The notes under the pieces were generated by a model. That model was not told where the DNA came from. It was given only the letters and a program-made list of their open reading frames with translations, and searched no databases. The translations under genes and the position numbers were made by a program. Shown here one piece after another: positions 34,611-42,836 of a DNA stretch of 64,000 nucleotides. The stretch's first letter is position 1. Each line of letters begins with the position of its first letter. Source of the stretch: Frankia sp. RB7 (lineage in GTDB: Bacteria; Pseudomonadota; Alphaproteobacteria; Rhizobiales; Xanthobacteraceae); the NCBI GenBank assembly GCA_030403585.1, contig JAUEPE010000002.1, forward strand, positions 248,001 through 312,000. Direction: 5' to 3'.

Positions 34611-34753
34611 GGCCATCCTTCGAGACGCCCGCCGTTGGCGGGCCCTCAGGATGAGGACCGAGTGTGCGGCCGTCGTTTTGACGAGAACCGATACCGGTTA
34701 GCCTCATCCTGAGGAGACCGCGAAGCGGTCGTCTCGAAGGACGAGGCGCGCGC
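34611..34753. repeat. 140-bp composite palindromic repeat, copy A
   Basis: Contains CATCCTTCGAGACGCCCGCC, CCTCAGGATGAGGACC, GAGTGTGCGGCCG, TTTTGACGAG, then CCTCATCCTGAGGAGACCGC and GGTCGTCTCGAAGGACGAGG. Nearly the whole unit recurs in reverse orientation at 35891-36030. Besides the repeat, 34576-34931 holds nothing else recognisable. Confidence 0.88.
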
Positions 34754-34931
34754 TCAGATCGTGCAAAATGCCCTATGCGATCAGCCGTCTGGGCTGTCCC
34801 GGACATTTGCCGCACCTCGCATGCGTGTGGACAACGATGGAAGCCGACGGTATCCGGGGAGGTTGCCGAACTTGTCTAATGAAATAGACAAGTTACGATG
34901 GCTTCGATTCTTTTCTCGGTTTGCGACAGGT

Positions 34932-35324
34932 ATGGCGAAGTCTTCCAAGCTGGTTGCCGCCAGGCGCGGCAAGGTTCTGTTGGTCAGAAGACGGGTGGAC
35001 GGTCTGTGGATGTTCCCGGGCGGCCGCAAGCGCGCGCGCGAGTCCGACAAGGATTGCCTGCGCCGCGAGATCAAGGAGGAATTGCCCAAGCTGAAGCTCG
35101 GCCGGATCAGCCTTTGGAAGGAAGTGACGGCCAAGAACAAGCGTTCCGGGCGCAAGATGAGCGACGCCATCTTCATCGCCAAGAACGCCAGGGGACGCCT
35201 GGCGATCGGCGACAAGAAGGAGCTCGACCGCGCCGCCTGGCAGAAGCCGCGCGGTATCCGCCTGACCGCAACCTCGCGCTACATCCGCGATCGCCTGTTT
35301 CCGAGGAAGCCGCGGCGGAGCTAG
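34932..35324 (+). CDS. NUDIX hydrolase
   Basis: A 130-residue protein from ATG 34932. The NUDIX box is GGRKRARESDKDCLRREIKE followed by ELPKL, which fits Gx5Ex7REUxEExGU except that the late Gly is Pro. LVRRRVDGLWMFPGGR precedes it. NUDIX enzymes cleave nucleoside diphosphates linked to another group; the substrate is unknown. The gene lies between two inverted 140-bp repeats. Confidence 0.88.
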   Translation: MAKSSKLVAARRGKVLLVRRRVDGLWMFPGGRKRARESDKDCLRREIKEELPKLKLGRISLWKEVTAKNKRSGRKMSDAIFIAKNARGRLAIGDKKELDRAAWQKPRGIRLTATSRYIRDRLFPRKPRRS

Positions 35325-35368
35325 CCGCGCAGGGTGTGACAAATCGTCCAATTACTCCGCGCCTCATA

Positions 35369-35411
35369 TGTGAACCAGTTCACAAGCTGCCGCGGAGAGG
35401 ACTGCTATAGA
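35369..35411 (+). promoter_or_regulatory. Crp-type site and extended -10
   Basis: TGTGA-ACCAGT-TCACA (35369-35384) is a perfect match to the Crp consensus TGTGA-N6-TCACA. TGCTATAGA has an extended -10 with the hexamer TATAGA at 35406-35411. A start near 35418 puts the dyad centre at -41.5, the class II activator position. Confidence 0.55.
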
Positions 35412-35417
35412 TGCGTC

Positions 35418-35478
35418 ATTGCCTTACCAATCCATTTTCCTTGAAACGCCCCAGTGCCCAAAAGCGCTGGGGTTTTTC
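35418..35478 (+). ncRNA. Candidate small RNA, about 60 nt
   Basis: From the predicted start near 35418 the sequence runs without a protein frame to the terminator CCCCAG ... CTGGGG (35449-35472) with five T. A GTCATTGCCTTACCAATCC stretch is single-stranded and could pair with mRNA. Its own promoter and terminator in an intergenic gap argue for an sRNA; it could also be only a read-through leftover of the NUDIX transcript. Confidence 0.45.
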
Positions 35479-35546
35479 GCGTTCGGCGGGAGGCGAACCG
35501 GATTGGTCAGCCTTGTCTGTCAGCGTGATCGGTCAGCCTTTTCGCG

Positions 35547-35834
35547 TCAGCCTTGCCGCCGCAGGAACCCCGTGATCGTGACCTTCTCCCAGATGCCGGC
35601 CGCGGCGAACGGATCGGCGTGATTGAAGGCCTCGACCTCGGCACGGCCGGGGGCCTCGATCAGGAACAGGCTGCCGATCATGGTGGTGCCGTCGTCCGCG
35701 ACCAGCGGTCCCGACATCACGATCTTGACGCCGAAGCGCGAGGTGTCGCCGAGGAAGGCCTTGTGGGCATCGTAATTGGCAAGCCGTGTCGGCAGTGCGT
35801 CAGCGCGGTCGATGGCATGGATGGCAAACAGCAT
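35547..35834 (-). CDS. YciI family protein
   Basis: A 95-residue YCII-domain protein (MLFAIHAIDRADALPTRLAN, FLGDTSRFGVKIVMSGPLVA, IEAPGRAEVEAFNHADPFAA). Ribosome binding site GGAGACATC precedes ATG 35834. The dimeric ferredoxin-like fold with a conserved His/Asp pair is thought to act as a small hydrolase or binding protein; actual role unknown. Confidence 0.88.
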   Translation of the reverse strand: MLFAIHAIDRADALPTRLANYDAHKAFLGDTSRFGVKIVMSGPLVADDGTTMIGSLFLIEAPGRAEVEAFNHADPFAAAGIWEKVTITGFLRRQG

Positions 35835-35890
35835 GATGTCTCCGGGAGTTCTGCAGGGTAATCACATATGGCATTTCGCATGACCTGAAT

Positions 35891-36030
35891 GCGCGCCTCG
35901 TCCTTCGAGACGACCGCTTCGCGGTCTCCTCAGGATGAGGCTCAGCGGCATTGGTGCTCGTCAAAACTGCGGCCGCACACTCGGTCCTCATCCTGAGGGC
36001 CCGCCAACGGCGGGCGTCTCGAAGGATGGC
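35891..36030. repeat. 140-bp composite palindromic repeat, copy B (inverted)
   Basis: Reverse complement of copy A (34611-34753): it reads GCGCGCCTCGTCCTTCGAGA, CCTCAGGATGAGG, CGTCAAAACTGCGGCCGCAC, CCTCATCCTGAGGGCCCGCC and ends GTCTCGAAGGATGGCC. Only a short middle part (about 15 bases) differs. The two copies bracket the NUDIX gene, the sRNA candidate and the YciI gene. Confidence 0.88.
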
Positions 36031-36035
36031 CGCGT

Positions 36036-37010
36036 CTACTTCGCGCCGAGCTTGCTGGCTTCCTCGAAGGTCGGGCAGGTGCGCTGCTCGAGCGGCTGGT
36101 CGAACGGCTGGTAGTTGTCCTTGGTGATGACGGTCGGCTTCAGCACGATCTCAGCGATGATCGGCTGGTTGCGCAAGCTGCGGATCGCCATCATGGTGCC
36201 GAGGCAGCCCTGGAAAAATCCGTTGTAGTCGCCGCTTGCGAGCAGCTTGCCGGACTTGATGGCGTCGATGGCTTCCTTGGTGCCGTTGATGCCGATCACC
36301 TGGGCCTTGCGGTTGGCGCCGTCGAGCGCCTCGATGGCGCCGACCGCCATGGCGTCGTTGGCGGCGAGCACGCCGTCGATCTGCGCATTCGACTGCATCA
36401 GGTTTTCCATGACCTGGAGCGCCTGCAGCCGCTGGTAGTTGCCGGGCTGCGAAGCCAGCAGCTTGGCGCCCGGATTTTCCTTCAGCGCATCGTTGAAGCC
36501 GCGGACGCGATCGACATTGGTCAGCGAGCCCTTGACGCCCTCGATGATGACGATGTTGCCCTTGCCACTGAGCGTCTTGAGCAGGAAGCGCGCGGTCTCG
36601 AGCCCGAGGCTGTAATCGTCGGCGCCGACGAAAGAGAGGAACTTGCCGCCGGCGGAGCGGTCGGTGATGTTGACGACGGGAATCTTGGCGTCGTTGATCT
36701 TCTCGACGCCCGGCACCATCGCCTTGTAGTCGACCGGCGTGAACACGATCGCGCTCGGCTTCTTCACCACGACGTCCTCGATCTGGCTGAGCTGCTCGGG
36801 GATCGAGTCCGGCTTGGTCGGAATGTACTGCAGCGTCTTGGCGTTCAGGGTCTTCGCCATGTTGTCGGCGCCGACCCGCACCGTCTGGAAGAACGGGTTG
36901 GTCTGGTTCTTGGTGAACACCGCGATGGTCTCGCCGTCGGCGCGCGCCTGCGTCGTGAACGCAGCCGCCATCACCAGCGGCAGTGCGAGATAGCCCAGTT
37001 TCTGTTTCAT
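36036..37010 (-). CDS. Rbs-type sugar ABC transporter, substrate-binding protein
   Basis: Periplasmic binding protein of the importer at 37-40.5 kb, last gene of the ten-gene minus-strand operon. The 324-residue protein has a signal peptide (KLGYLALPLVMAAAFTTQAR) and the Peripla_BP_4 pattern (IAVFTKNQTNPFFQTVRVGA, VVNITDRSAGGKFLSFVGAD, GVLAANDAMAVGAIEALD). GGAGACGAC precedes ATG 37010. Although the family binds sugars, the linked ring-cleavage genes suggest another ligand, such as an aromatic, sugar-conjugate or heterocycle. Confidence 0.93.
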   Translation of the reverse strand: MKQKLGYLALPLVMAAAFTTQARADGETIAVFTKNQTNPFFQTVRVGADNMAKTLNAKTLQYIPTKPDSIPEQLSQIEDVVVKKPSAIVFTPVDYKAMVPGVEKINDAKIPVVNITDRSAGGKFLSFVGADDYSLGLETARFLLKTLSGKGNIVIIEGVKGSLTNVDRVRGFNDALKENPGAKLLASQPGNYQRLQALQVMENLMQSNAQIDGVLAANDAMAVGAIEALDGANRKAQVIGINGTKEAIDAIKSGKLLASGDYNGFFQGCLGTMMAIRSLRNQPIIAEIVLKPTVITKDNYQPFDQPLEQRTCPTFEEASKLGAK

Positions 37011-37053
37011 GTCGTCTCCATCCCCATTTTGGTTTGTTGGATTGCCTAGAAAC

Positions 37054-38031
37054 TCATTGCGCGCGGCGGCGGGTCTTCATGTCGAGCCAGACCGCGAGAA
37101 TGACGATGATGCCGGTCACCAGCGGCTGCCAATTGGCGCTGACCGCGAGCAGGTTCATGCCGTTCAGCACCAGCGTCAGGATCAGCGCACCGATGAAGGT
37201 GCCGAACACGGTGCCGACGCCGCCGAACAACGAGGTGCCGCCGATCAGCACGGCCGCGATCGCCGGCAAGGTCAGGCTTTCGCCGATGTCGGCCTCGGCG
37301 GAGTTGAGCCGGGACAGGAAGATGATCGAGGCGAGCCCGGCCATCGTGCCCGAGACGGCGTAGACCAGCAGCAGCCGCCGCGTCACCGGAATGCCGGAGA
37401 GACGGGCCGCGACCGGATTGGCGCCGATCGCATAGATCTCCTGGCCCCAGATCGTGCGCTGGGCAAACAGCGTTCCGATCCCGAGGAACACCAGCAGCAG
37501 ATAGACCGGGATCGGCAGCCCGAACAGATAACCGCTGCCGATCTGGCGGAAGCCTGCCGGGAAGCCATGCAGCGTCTCGCCGGCCATGTACCAGTAAGTG
37601 AGTCCGTTCAGCACCCAGAGCATGCCGTAGGTGGCGATGAAGGAGGGGATGCGCAGCGCCGTCACCATGATGCCGTTGAGGAGGCCGACGATGCCGCCGC
37701 AGGCAAGCCCCGTCAGGATGCCGAGCGCCGGCGAGCCGGTGGTGTGGATCACCGTGCCGGCGACGCAGGCGGACAGCGCGACGTTGGCGCCGACCGAGAG
37801 ATCGAGGCCGGCGGTGAGCACCACCAGCGTCAGGCCCGAGGCGATGAAGAAAGTGAGGCTCGCCTGGCGCAGGACGTTGAGGATGTTGCCGAGGCTGAGG
37901 AAGGAATCGTTCAGCACAGCCAGCACGGCGCAGATCAGGAAAACTGCGAGCAGGCGATAGAACAGCTGGATCGCGTCCTGCGACAGGAACGAGCGTGGCG
38001 GCGACAGGGCTTCCTTGGTGATGTCGGTCAT
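37054..38031 (-). CDS. Rbs-type ABC transporter permease (second)
   Basis: A 325-residue BPD_transp_2 family membrane protein with EAA-like GLTLVVLTAGLDLSVGANVA and GGTSLFGGVGTVFGTFIGAL. Its start overlaps the stop of the first permease by four bases. Together with the first permease it forms the heterodimeric channel of the importer. Confidence 0.93.
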   Translation of the reverse strand: MTDITKEALSPPRSFLSQDAIQLFYRLLAVFLICAVLAVLNDSFLSLGNILNVLRQASLTFFIASGLTLVVLTAGLDLSVGANVALSACVAGTVIHTTGSPALGILTGLACGGIVGLLNGIMVTALRIPSFIATYGMLWVLNGLTYWYMAGETLHGFPAGFRQIGSGYLFGLPIPVYLLLVFLGIGTLFAQRTIWGQEIYAIGANPVAARLSGIPVTRRLLLVYAVSGTMAGLASIIFLSRLNSAEADIGESLTLPAIAAVLIGGTSLFGGVGTVFGTFIGALILTLVLNGMNLLAVSANWQPLVTGIIVILAVWLDMKTRRRAQ

Positions 38032-38978
38032 GACCGGCTCCGCAGGCCGTCGAGGAACAGCGCGACGATGACGAGAACGCCGACGCTTGCGACCTGCACC
38101 GAGGACGGCAGCGAGATCAAATTCAGCCCGTTGCGCAGCACGCCGACGGATAGGACACCGAGCAGGGTGCCGAGCAGCCAGCCATTGCCGCGCTCGAACG
38201 AGGTGCCGCCGACCGCGACCGCCGCGATCGCATCGAATTCGAGGCCAAGGCCCGCAGTCGGGTGGCCAGAATTCATGCGGGCGGTCATCAGCAGACCCGC
38301 GATGCCTGCCATAGTGCCGCCGATCGCGTAGACCGCGATCAGGAGCTTGTTGGGCGAGAGGCCGGCATAGCGCAGCGCCTCGCGATTGCCGCCGAGCGCG
38401 AACACATAGCTGCCGAAGCGGGTGTGATAGAGCAGGCCGTGAAAGGCCGCGTAGGTCACGAGCGCGATCACGACCGGCACGGGAATGCCGAGCAGCGTGG
38501 CCGAATAGATGTCGCGGACGCTATGGGGGATGCCGACCACGCTCTGGCCGTCGGAGACGATCAGCGACAGGCCCTGCGCCATGCCGAGGGTGCCGAGCGT
38601 CGCCACGAAGGGCGGGATGCCTGTTATCGCGACCAGCCAGCCGTTGACGATGCCGAAGGCCGCGCCGACCAGCACGCCTGCGCCCAGCCCAAGCAGCATC
38701 GATTGGGTCGCGAGCGAGACGATTGCGACGCAGAGCGAGGTCAGTGTCAGCACCGCGCCCATCGAGAGGTCCAGCCCCTCCGTCATGATGATCAGCGTCA
38801 TCGGCAGCGCCAGCATGGTCAGGATGGTCGACTGCACCAGCACGTTGGACAGGTTGGCCGCCGAGAGGAATCCGGGCGCGATCGCGCCGAACAGCACGAT
38901 CAGGACGCCGAGCACGATGGCGACGCCGGGAATGCGCTGCAGCGGATTGGGTTGTGATACGACAGCGGCCTCACGCAT
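38028..38978 (-). CDS. Rbs-type ABC transporter permease (first)
   Basis: A 316-residue BPD_transp_2 family protein (LIIMTEGLDLSMGAVLTLTS, ITGIPPFVATLGTLGMAQGL, VGGTSFERGNGWLLGTLLGV). It overlaps the ATPase gene by 8 bp and the next permease by 4 bp, so the three are translationally coupled. Two different permeases suggest a heterodimer, as in some rhizose/erythritol-type importers. Confidence 0.93.
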   Translation of the reverse strand: MREAAVVSQPNPLQRIPGVAIVLGVLIVLFGAIAPGFLSAANLSNVLVQSTILTMLALPMTLIIMTEGLDLSMGAVLTLTSLCVAIVSLATQSMLLGLGAGVLVGAAFGIVNGWLVAITGIPPFVATLGTLGMAQGLSLIVSDGQSVVGIPHSVRDIYSATLLGIPVPVVIALVTYAAFHGLLYHTRFGSYVFALGGNREALRYAGLSPNKLLIAVYAIGGTMAGIAGLLMTARMNSGHPTAGLGLEFDAIAAVAVGGTSFERGNGWLLGTLLGVLSVGVLRNGLNLISLPSSVQVASVGVLVIVALFLDGLRSRS

Positions 38979-40485
38979 GATGCATCCCCAAACGCACGAT
39001 GTTCTCCTCGGTCAGCTCGTTGCGTGCCAAATGCCCGGCGACGCGGCCCTCGCGCATCACATAGGCGCGGTCGCAGACATGGCAGATCTCGACCTGCTCG
39101 GACGAGATCATCAGCGCGGCCGCGCCTTCGGCGACCAGCCGGTCGATCAGCGCAAAGATCTCGGATTTGGCGCCGACATCGATGCCGCGCGTCGGCTCGT
39201 CGAAAATGAAGAGTTTTGCGCCGGCCGCCAGCCATTTGCCGATCACGACCTTCTGCTGGTTGCCGCCGGACAGCAGCCCCACGGTCTGGCGTGCGCTTGG
39301 CGTCGCGATGCGGAGCTGCCGGATCAGGCCGTCGGCGGTGCGCTGGCCGCTGCGCGGATCGAACAGCCCGCTCGGAAACAGTTTTCGCAGCGCCGAGACC
39401 ACGAGATTGTCGCCGACCGAACGCAGCAGCGCGAGGCCTTCGCTTTTGCGGCTCTCCGGGATCAGCGCGATGCCGCGGCGGGCCGCAATGTCAGGCTCGC
39501 CAGAGATCGGCTTGCCGTCGAACACGATCTCGCCGGAGGTGACCTGATCGGCGCCGAAGATGGCGCGCGCCACCTCGCTGCGGCCGGATCCGACCAGGCC
39601 GCAGAGCCCCACGATCTCGCCGCGGCGTACCTCGATATTGATATCTGAGATCCCGGTTGGCGAAGTCAGGCCCTTGACCTGCAGCAGCAGCTCGCCGGGC
39701 TTATCGGCGAAATTGCGCGGGTAGGTCATGTCGACGGTGCGGCCGACCATCATGCGGACGAGCTGGTCGGGCGTGACATCTGCCGGGCGAACGCCGTCGA
39801 TGCGGCGGCCGTCGCGCAAGACCGTGATGCGGTCGCCGAGTGCGAATACCTCGGCCATGCGGTGCGAGATGTAGACGATGGAGACGCCGTCGGCCTTCAG
39901 CCGCGCGATCAGCGCGAACAGCAGCTCGGTCTCGCGGTCGGACAGTGCGGCGGTCGGTTCGTCCATGACCAGGATGCGCGCATTCTGGCTGATGGCCTTG
40001 GCGATCTCGACCATCTGCTGCTGGGCGACGCCGAGCGTGTTGACGACGACGGACGGATCGATGTCGAAGCCGATCGTGTCGAGCAGGCGTTTTGCGTCGG
40101 CCAGGATCTTGCGGCGGTCGATGGTGCCGGGAATGCGGCCCTTCGGCTCGCGGCCGAGGAAGATGTTCTGGGCGATGTCGAGATAGGGGACGAGCGAGAA
40201 CTCCTGGAAGATCACGGCAATGCCGAGTTTTTGCGCGTCCGCGGTGGAGGTGATCGTGACTTTATCGCCCTTGTAGAAGAACTCGCCGGCGTCGGCCTGG
40301 TAGGCGCCGCAAAGAACCTTCATCAGGCTCGATTTGCCCGCGCCGTTCTCGCCGAGCAGCATGTGGACTTCGCCGGCGTGGAGCGCAAAGGAGACGTCGT
40401 CGAGCGCCTTGACGCCCGGAAACGTTTTGCTGATGCCGCGTAGCTCGAGCAGCGGGGGCGTTGCGATCTCGTCGGAAGCGTTCAT
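38971..40485 (-). CDS. Rbs-type ABC transporter ATPase (two domains)
   Basis: A 504-residue fused ATPase. Domain 1 has Walker A GENGAGKSSLMKVL, signature LGVAQQQMVEIAKAI and Walker B ILVMDEPTAAL. Domain 2 has the degenerate GLVGSGRSEVARAIFG, signature LLSGGNQQKVVIGKWLA and FIFDEPTRGIDVGAKSE, as usual for RbsA/MglA. It overlaps the FAD-oxidase gene by four bases. Confidence 0.95.
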   Translation of the reverse strand: MNASDEIATPPLLELRGISKTFPGVKALDDVSFALHAGEVHMLLGENGAGKSSLMKVLCGAYQADAGEFFYKGDKVTITSTADAQKLGIAVIFQEFSLVPYLDIAQNIFLGREPKGRIPGTIDRRKILADAKRLLDTIGFDIDPSVVVNTLGVAQQQMVEIAKAISQNARILVMDEPTAALSDRETELLFALIARLKADGVSIVYISHRMAEVFALGDRITVLRDGRRIDGVRPADVTPDQLVRMMVGRTVDMTYPRNFADKPGELLLQVKGLTSPTGISDINIEVRRGEIVGLCGLVGSGRSEVARAIFGADQVTSGEIVFDGKPISGEPDIAARRGIALIPESRKSEGLALLRSVGDNLVVSALRKLFPSGLFDPRSGQRTADGLIRQLRIATPSARQTVGLLSGGNQQKVVIGKWLAAGAKLFIFDEPTRGIDVGAKSEIFALIDRLVAEGAAALMISSEQVEICHVCDRAYVMREGRVAGHLARNELTEENIVRLGMHHA

Positions 40486-41873
40486 GGCTGCGCTCCCGCA
40501 AAGATCTTGCCGGGATTCATTAATCCGTTCGGATCGAGCGCGGCCTTGATCGACCGCATCACATCGACTGCTTCGCCGAGCTCATCGATGAGATAGTCGA
40601 TCTTGCCAAGCCCGATGCCGTGCTCGCCGGTGCAGGTGCCGTCCATGGCGATGGCGCGGGCGACCATGCGGGCCTGCAGCGCCTTGGCGCCGTCGATCTC
40701 TTCCGGCTTGGCCGGGTCGACCAGGATCAGCATGTGGAAATTGCCGTCGCCGACATGGCCGACGATGGGCGCGGTGAAACCGTGCTCGTCGGCGTCACGG
40801 CGGGTCTCGGTCAGGCATTCCGCGAGCCGCGAGATCGGCACGCAGACATCGGTGATGACGGCGCGCGCGCCGGGCCGCAAGCCCAGGCCGGCATAGAGCG
40901 TATTGTCGCGGGCGTGCCAGAGCCGGCTGCGGTCCTCCGGCGCCTTGGCCCATTCAAAGCCGCGGCCGCCATGCTCGGCGGCGATCGCCTGTGCCAGCTC
41001 GGCCTGTTCGGCCACGGCGCTCTCCGAACCGTGGAATTCGAAGAACAGCGTCGGCGCCTCGCGGTAGCCGAGCTTTGCATAGGCATTGATGCCGCGCATC
41101 ATGACGTCGTCGAGCAGCTCGACGCGGGCGACCGGAATGGCGGCCTGGATGATGCCGATCGCGGTATCGACCGCGTTATGCAGGGTGTCGAAGCTGCACA
41201 CCGCCGCCGAGATCGCCTGCGGCAGCGGATGCAGTTTCAGCGTGATCTCGGTGATGACGCCAAGCGTGCCCTCGGCGCCGACGAACAGCCGCGTCAGATC
41301 GTAGCCGGCGGCGGATTTGCGGGCACGGCGGGCCGTGCGGATCACGCGACCGTCCGCGAGCACGACTTCCAGCGCCATGACATTGTCCTTCATGGTGCCG
41401 TAGCGCACCGCCATCGTGCCGGAGGCGCGCGTGGACGTCATGCCGCCGATCGAGGCATCCGCGCCGGGGTCGATCGGGAAGAACAACCCGGTGCCGCGGA
41501 GCTGCGCATTGAGTTGTTTGCGGGTGATGCCGGGCTGGACCACGACATTCATGTCGCTGTCGTGCACCGTCAGCACCTTGTTCATGCGCGCGAAATCGAT
41601 GCAGACGCCGCCTTCGACCGAGGATGCATTGCCTTCGAGCGAGGTGCCGGCGCCGAACGGCACGATCGGCATATCAGCGCCGGCGCAGAGCTTGACGATC
41701 TCGGCGACCTCCGCGGTCGTCTCGGGATAGACGACGATGTCGGGGGGCAGGGCGCGATAATAGGATTCGCTCTGGCCATGCTGATCGAGCACGCCGCGCG
41801 CGATGGTCGCACGCGGACCGATCACGCCCGTGAGGCGTTCAGCCAAAGCGGCACTGCTGACCCGCGGTCCCAT
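40482..41873 (-). CDS. GlcD/D-lactate-dehydrogenase-type FAD oxidase
   Basis: A 463-residue flavoprotein of the FAD-linked oxidase family. The PCMH FAD domain is in VVYPETTAEVAEIVKLCAGA, VPFGAGTSLEGNASSVEGGV and DPGADASIGGMTSTRASGTM; the C-terminal cap ends MDGTCTGEHGIGLGKIDY and NPGKIFAGAQP. The enzyme oxidises 2-hydroxyacids to 2-oxoacids. In this operon it may trim a hydroxyacid side chain or a hydroxyacid released from the substrate. It overlaps the transporter ATPase gene by ATGA. Confidence 0.92.
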   Translation of the reverse strand: MGPRVSSAALAERLTGVIGPRATIARGVLDQHGQSESYYRALPPDIVVYPETTAEVAEIVKLCAGADMPIVPFGAGTSLEGNASSVEGGVCIDFARMNKVLTVHDSDMNVVVQPGITRKQLNAQLRGTGLFFPIDPGADASIGGMTSTRASGTMAVRYGTMKDNVMALEVVLADGRVIRTARRARKSAAGYDLTRLFVGAEGTLGVITEITLKLHPLPQAISAAVCSFDTLHNAVDTAIGIIQAAIPVARVELLDDVMMRGINAYAKLGYREAPTLFFEFHGSESAVAEQAELAQAIAAEHGGRGFEWAKAPEDRSRLWHARDNTLYAGLGLRPGARAVITDVCVPISRLAECLTETRRDADEHGFTAPIVGHVGDGNFHMLILVDPAKPEEIDGAKALQARMVARAIAMDGTCTGEHGIGLGKIDYLIDELGEAVDVMRSIKAALDPNGLMNPGKIFAGAQP

Positions 41874-41936
41874 CGTCTCTCCCTGTCGTCTGTCCTTGTC
41901 GCGGACTGTTGTCAGTCCGTCGATTCGACGTTCGGC

Positions 41937-42821
41937 TTACGCCGCCTGCGCGTTGCTTGCGGCCTGCTTCAGGCCGAAATCATAGTTGAGGTGATAGTAG
42001 GCGGCATCCACCATGCGACCATCCGGCGCACGGCCGGCCGGGCAGCGCACGAAATCGTGGATCAGGCTGTCCTTGACGCCGAACACCACGTCAGAGTCGA
42101 GATATTTGTCGCCGGCGACGAACACATGCGTCACGAGCTGCTCGAAGCCCGGCACCGAGATCATGAAATGCACATGCGCCGGACGCCAGGGGTGACGGCC
42201 CTGCGCCTCCAGCATGTCGCCGACCGGGCCGTCATGCGGGATCGGATAGGCCGCCGGCTTGATCGACCAGAAATGGAAGCGGCCATTGGCGTCGGTGTGG
42301 AAGCGGGCGCGCATCGCGAGATCGCCGATCTCGTCGAGCTGCTGCACGTCGTAATAGCCGTCATTGTCGGAGTGCCAGACGTCGACCACGGCGCCGGCGA
42401 GCGGCCTTCCGTCGACGGTCGAGACCGAGCCGGTGACGATCATGGCATCGCCCTCCATGATGCCCGAGATATCGTCGCCGTTCTCTTTTTCGGGCGCGGC
42501 CTGGACGAAGAACGGGCCGAGCACGGTGGTCTCGGTCGCGCCTTCCGGCACCGGATGGTTGATCGCATCGACCAGCATGGAGAGGCCGAGCGTGTCCGAC
42601 AGCAGGATGAACTCCTGGCGCTTGTCGTCGCACATGTGGCCGGTGCGAGTCAGGAAGTCGATGCCGTATTCCCATTCCTTCTGGGTCGGCCGGATCTCGC
42701 GCGCGAAAGCGTGGAGGTGACGCACCAGCGCTTCGCTGACCTGCTTGGTGCGGGGATCGGTTGCGCCGGCGATGCGCTCGAGCACGGCGTCGGTGATGTT
42801 GGTCTCGCTGAAGTTACGCAA
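41937..42821 (-). CDS. Intradiol ring-cleavage dioxygenase (hydroxyquinol 1,2-dioxygenase type)
   Basis: Non-haem Fe(III) enzyme that opens a catecholic ring between the two hydroxyls. The four iron ligands are visible: Tyr157 (DGYYDVQ), Tyr192 (AAYPIPHDGPVG), His216 and His218 (WRPAHVHFMI). The N-terminal dimerisation domain (residues 1-100) and LGLSMLVDAINHP match hydroxyquinol dioxygenases, and the operon also carries maleylacetate reductase, the next step of that pathway. So the product is probably maleylacetate. Length 294 residues is normal. Confidence 0.9.
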   Translation of the reverse strand: MRNFSETNITDAVLERIAGATDPRTKQVSEALVRHLHAFAREIRPTQKEWEYGIDFLTRTGHMCDDKRQEFILLSDTLGLSMLVDAINHPVPEGATETTVLGPFFVQAAPEKENGDDISGIMEGDAMIVTGSVSTVDGRPLAGAVVDVWHSDNDGYYDVQQLDEIGDLAMRARFHTDANGRFHFWSIKPAAYPIPHDGPVGDMLEAQGRHPWRPAHVHFMISVPGFEQLVTHVFVAGDKYLDSDVVFGVKDSLIHDFVRCPAGRAPDGRMVDAAYYHLNYDFGLKQAASNAQAA

Positions 42822-42836
42822 ATTCGCCTCCGTCGA

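Noticed and set aside
35341..35400. Reading the TGTGAACCAGTTCACA dyad as a terminator stem
   Set aside because: The dyad is short, has no T run and matches the Crp consensus; the terminator is further downstream.
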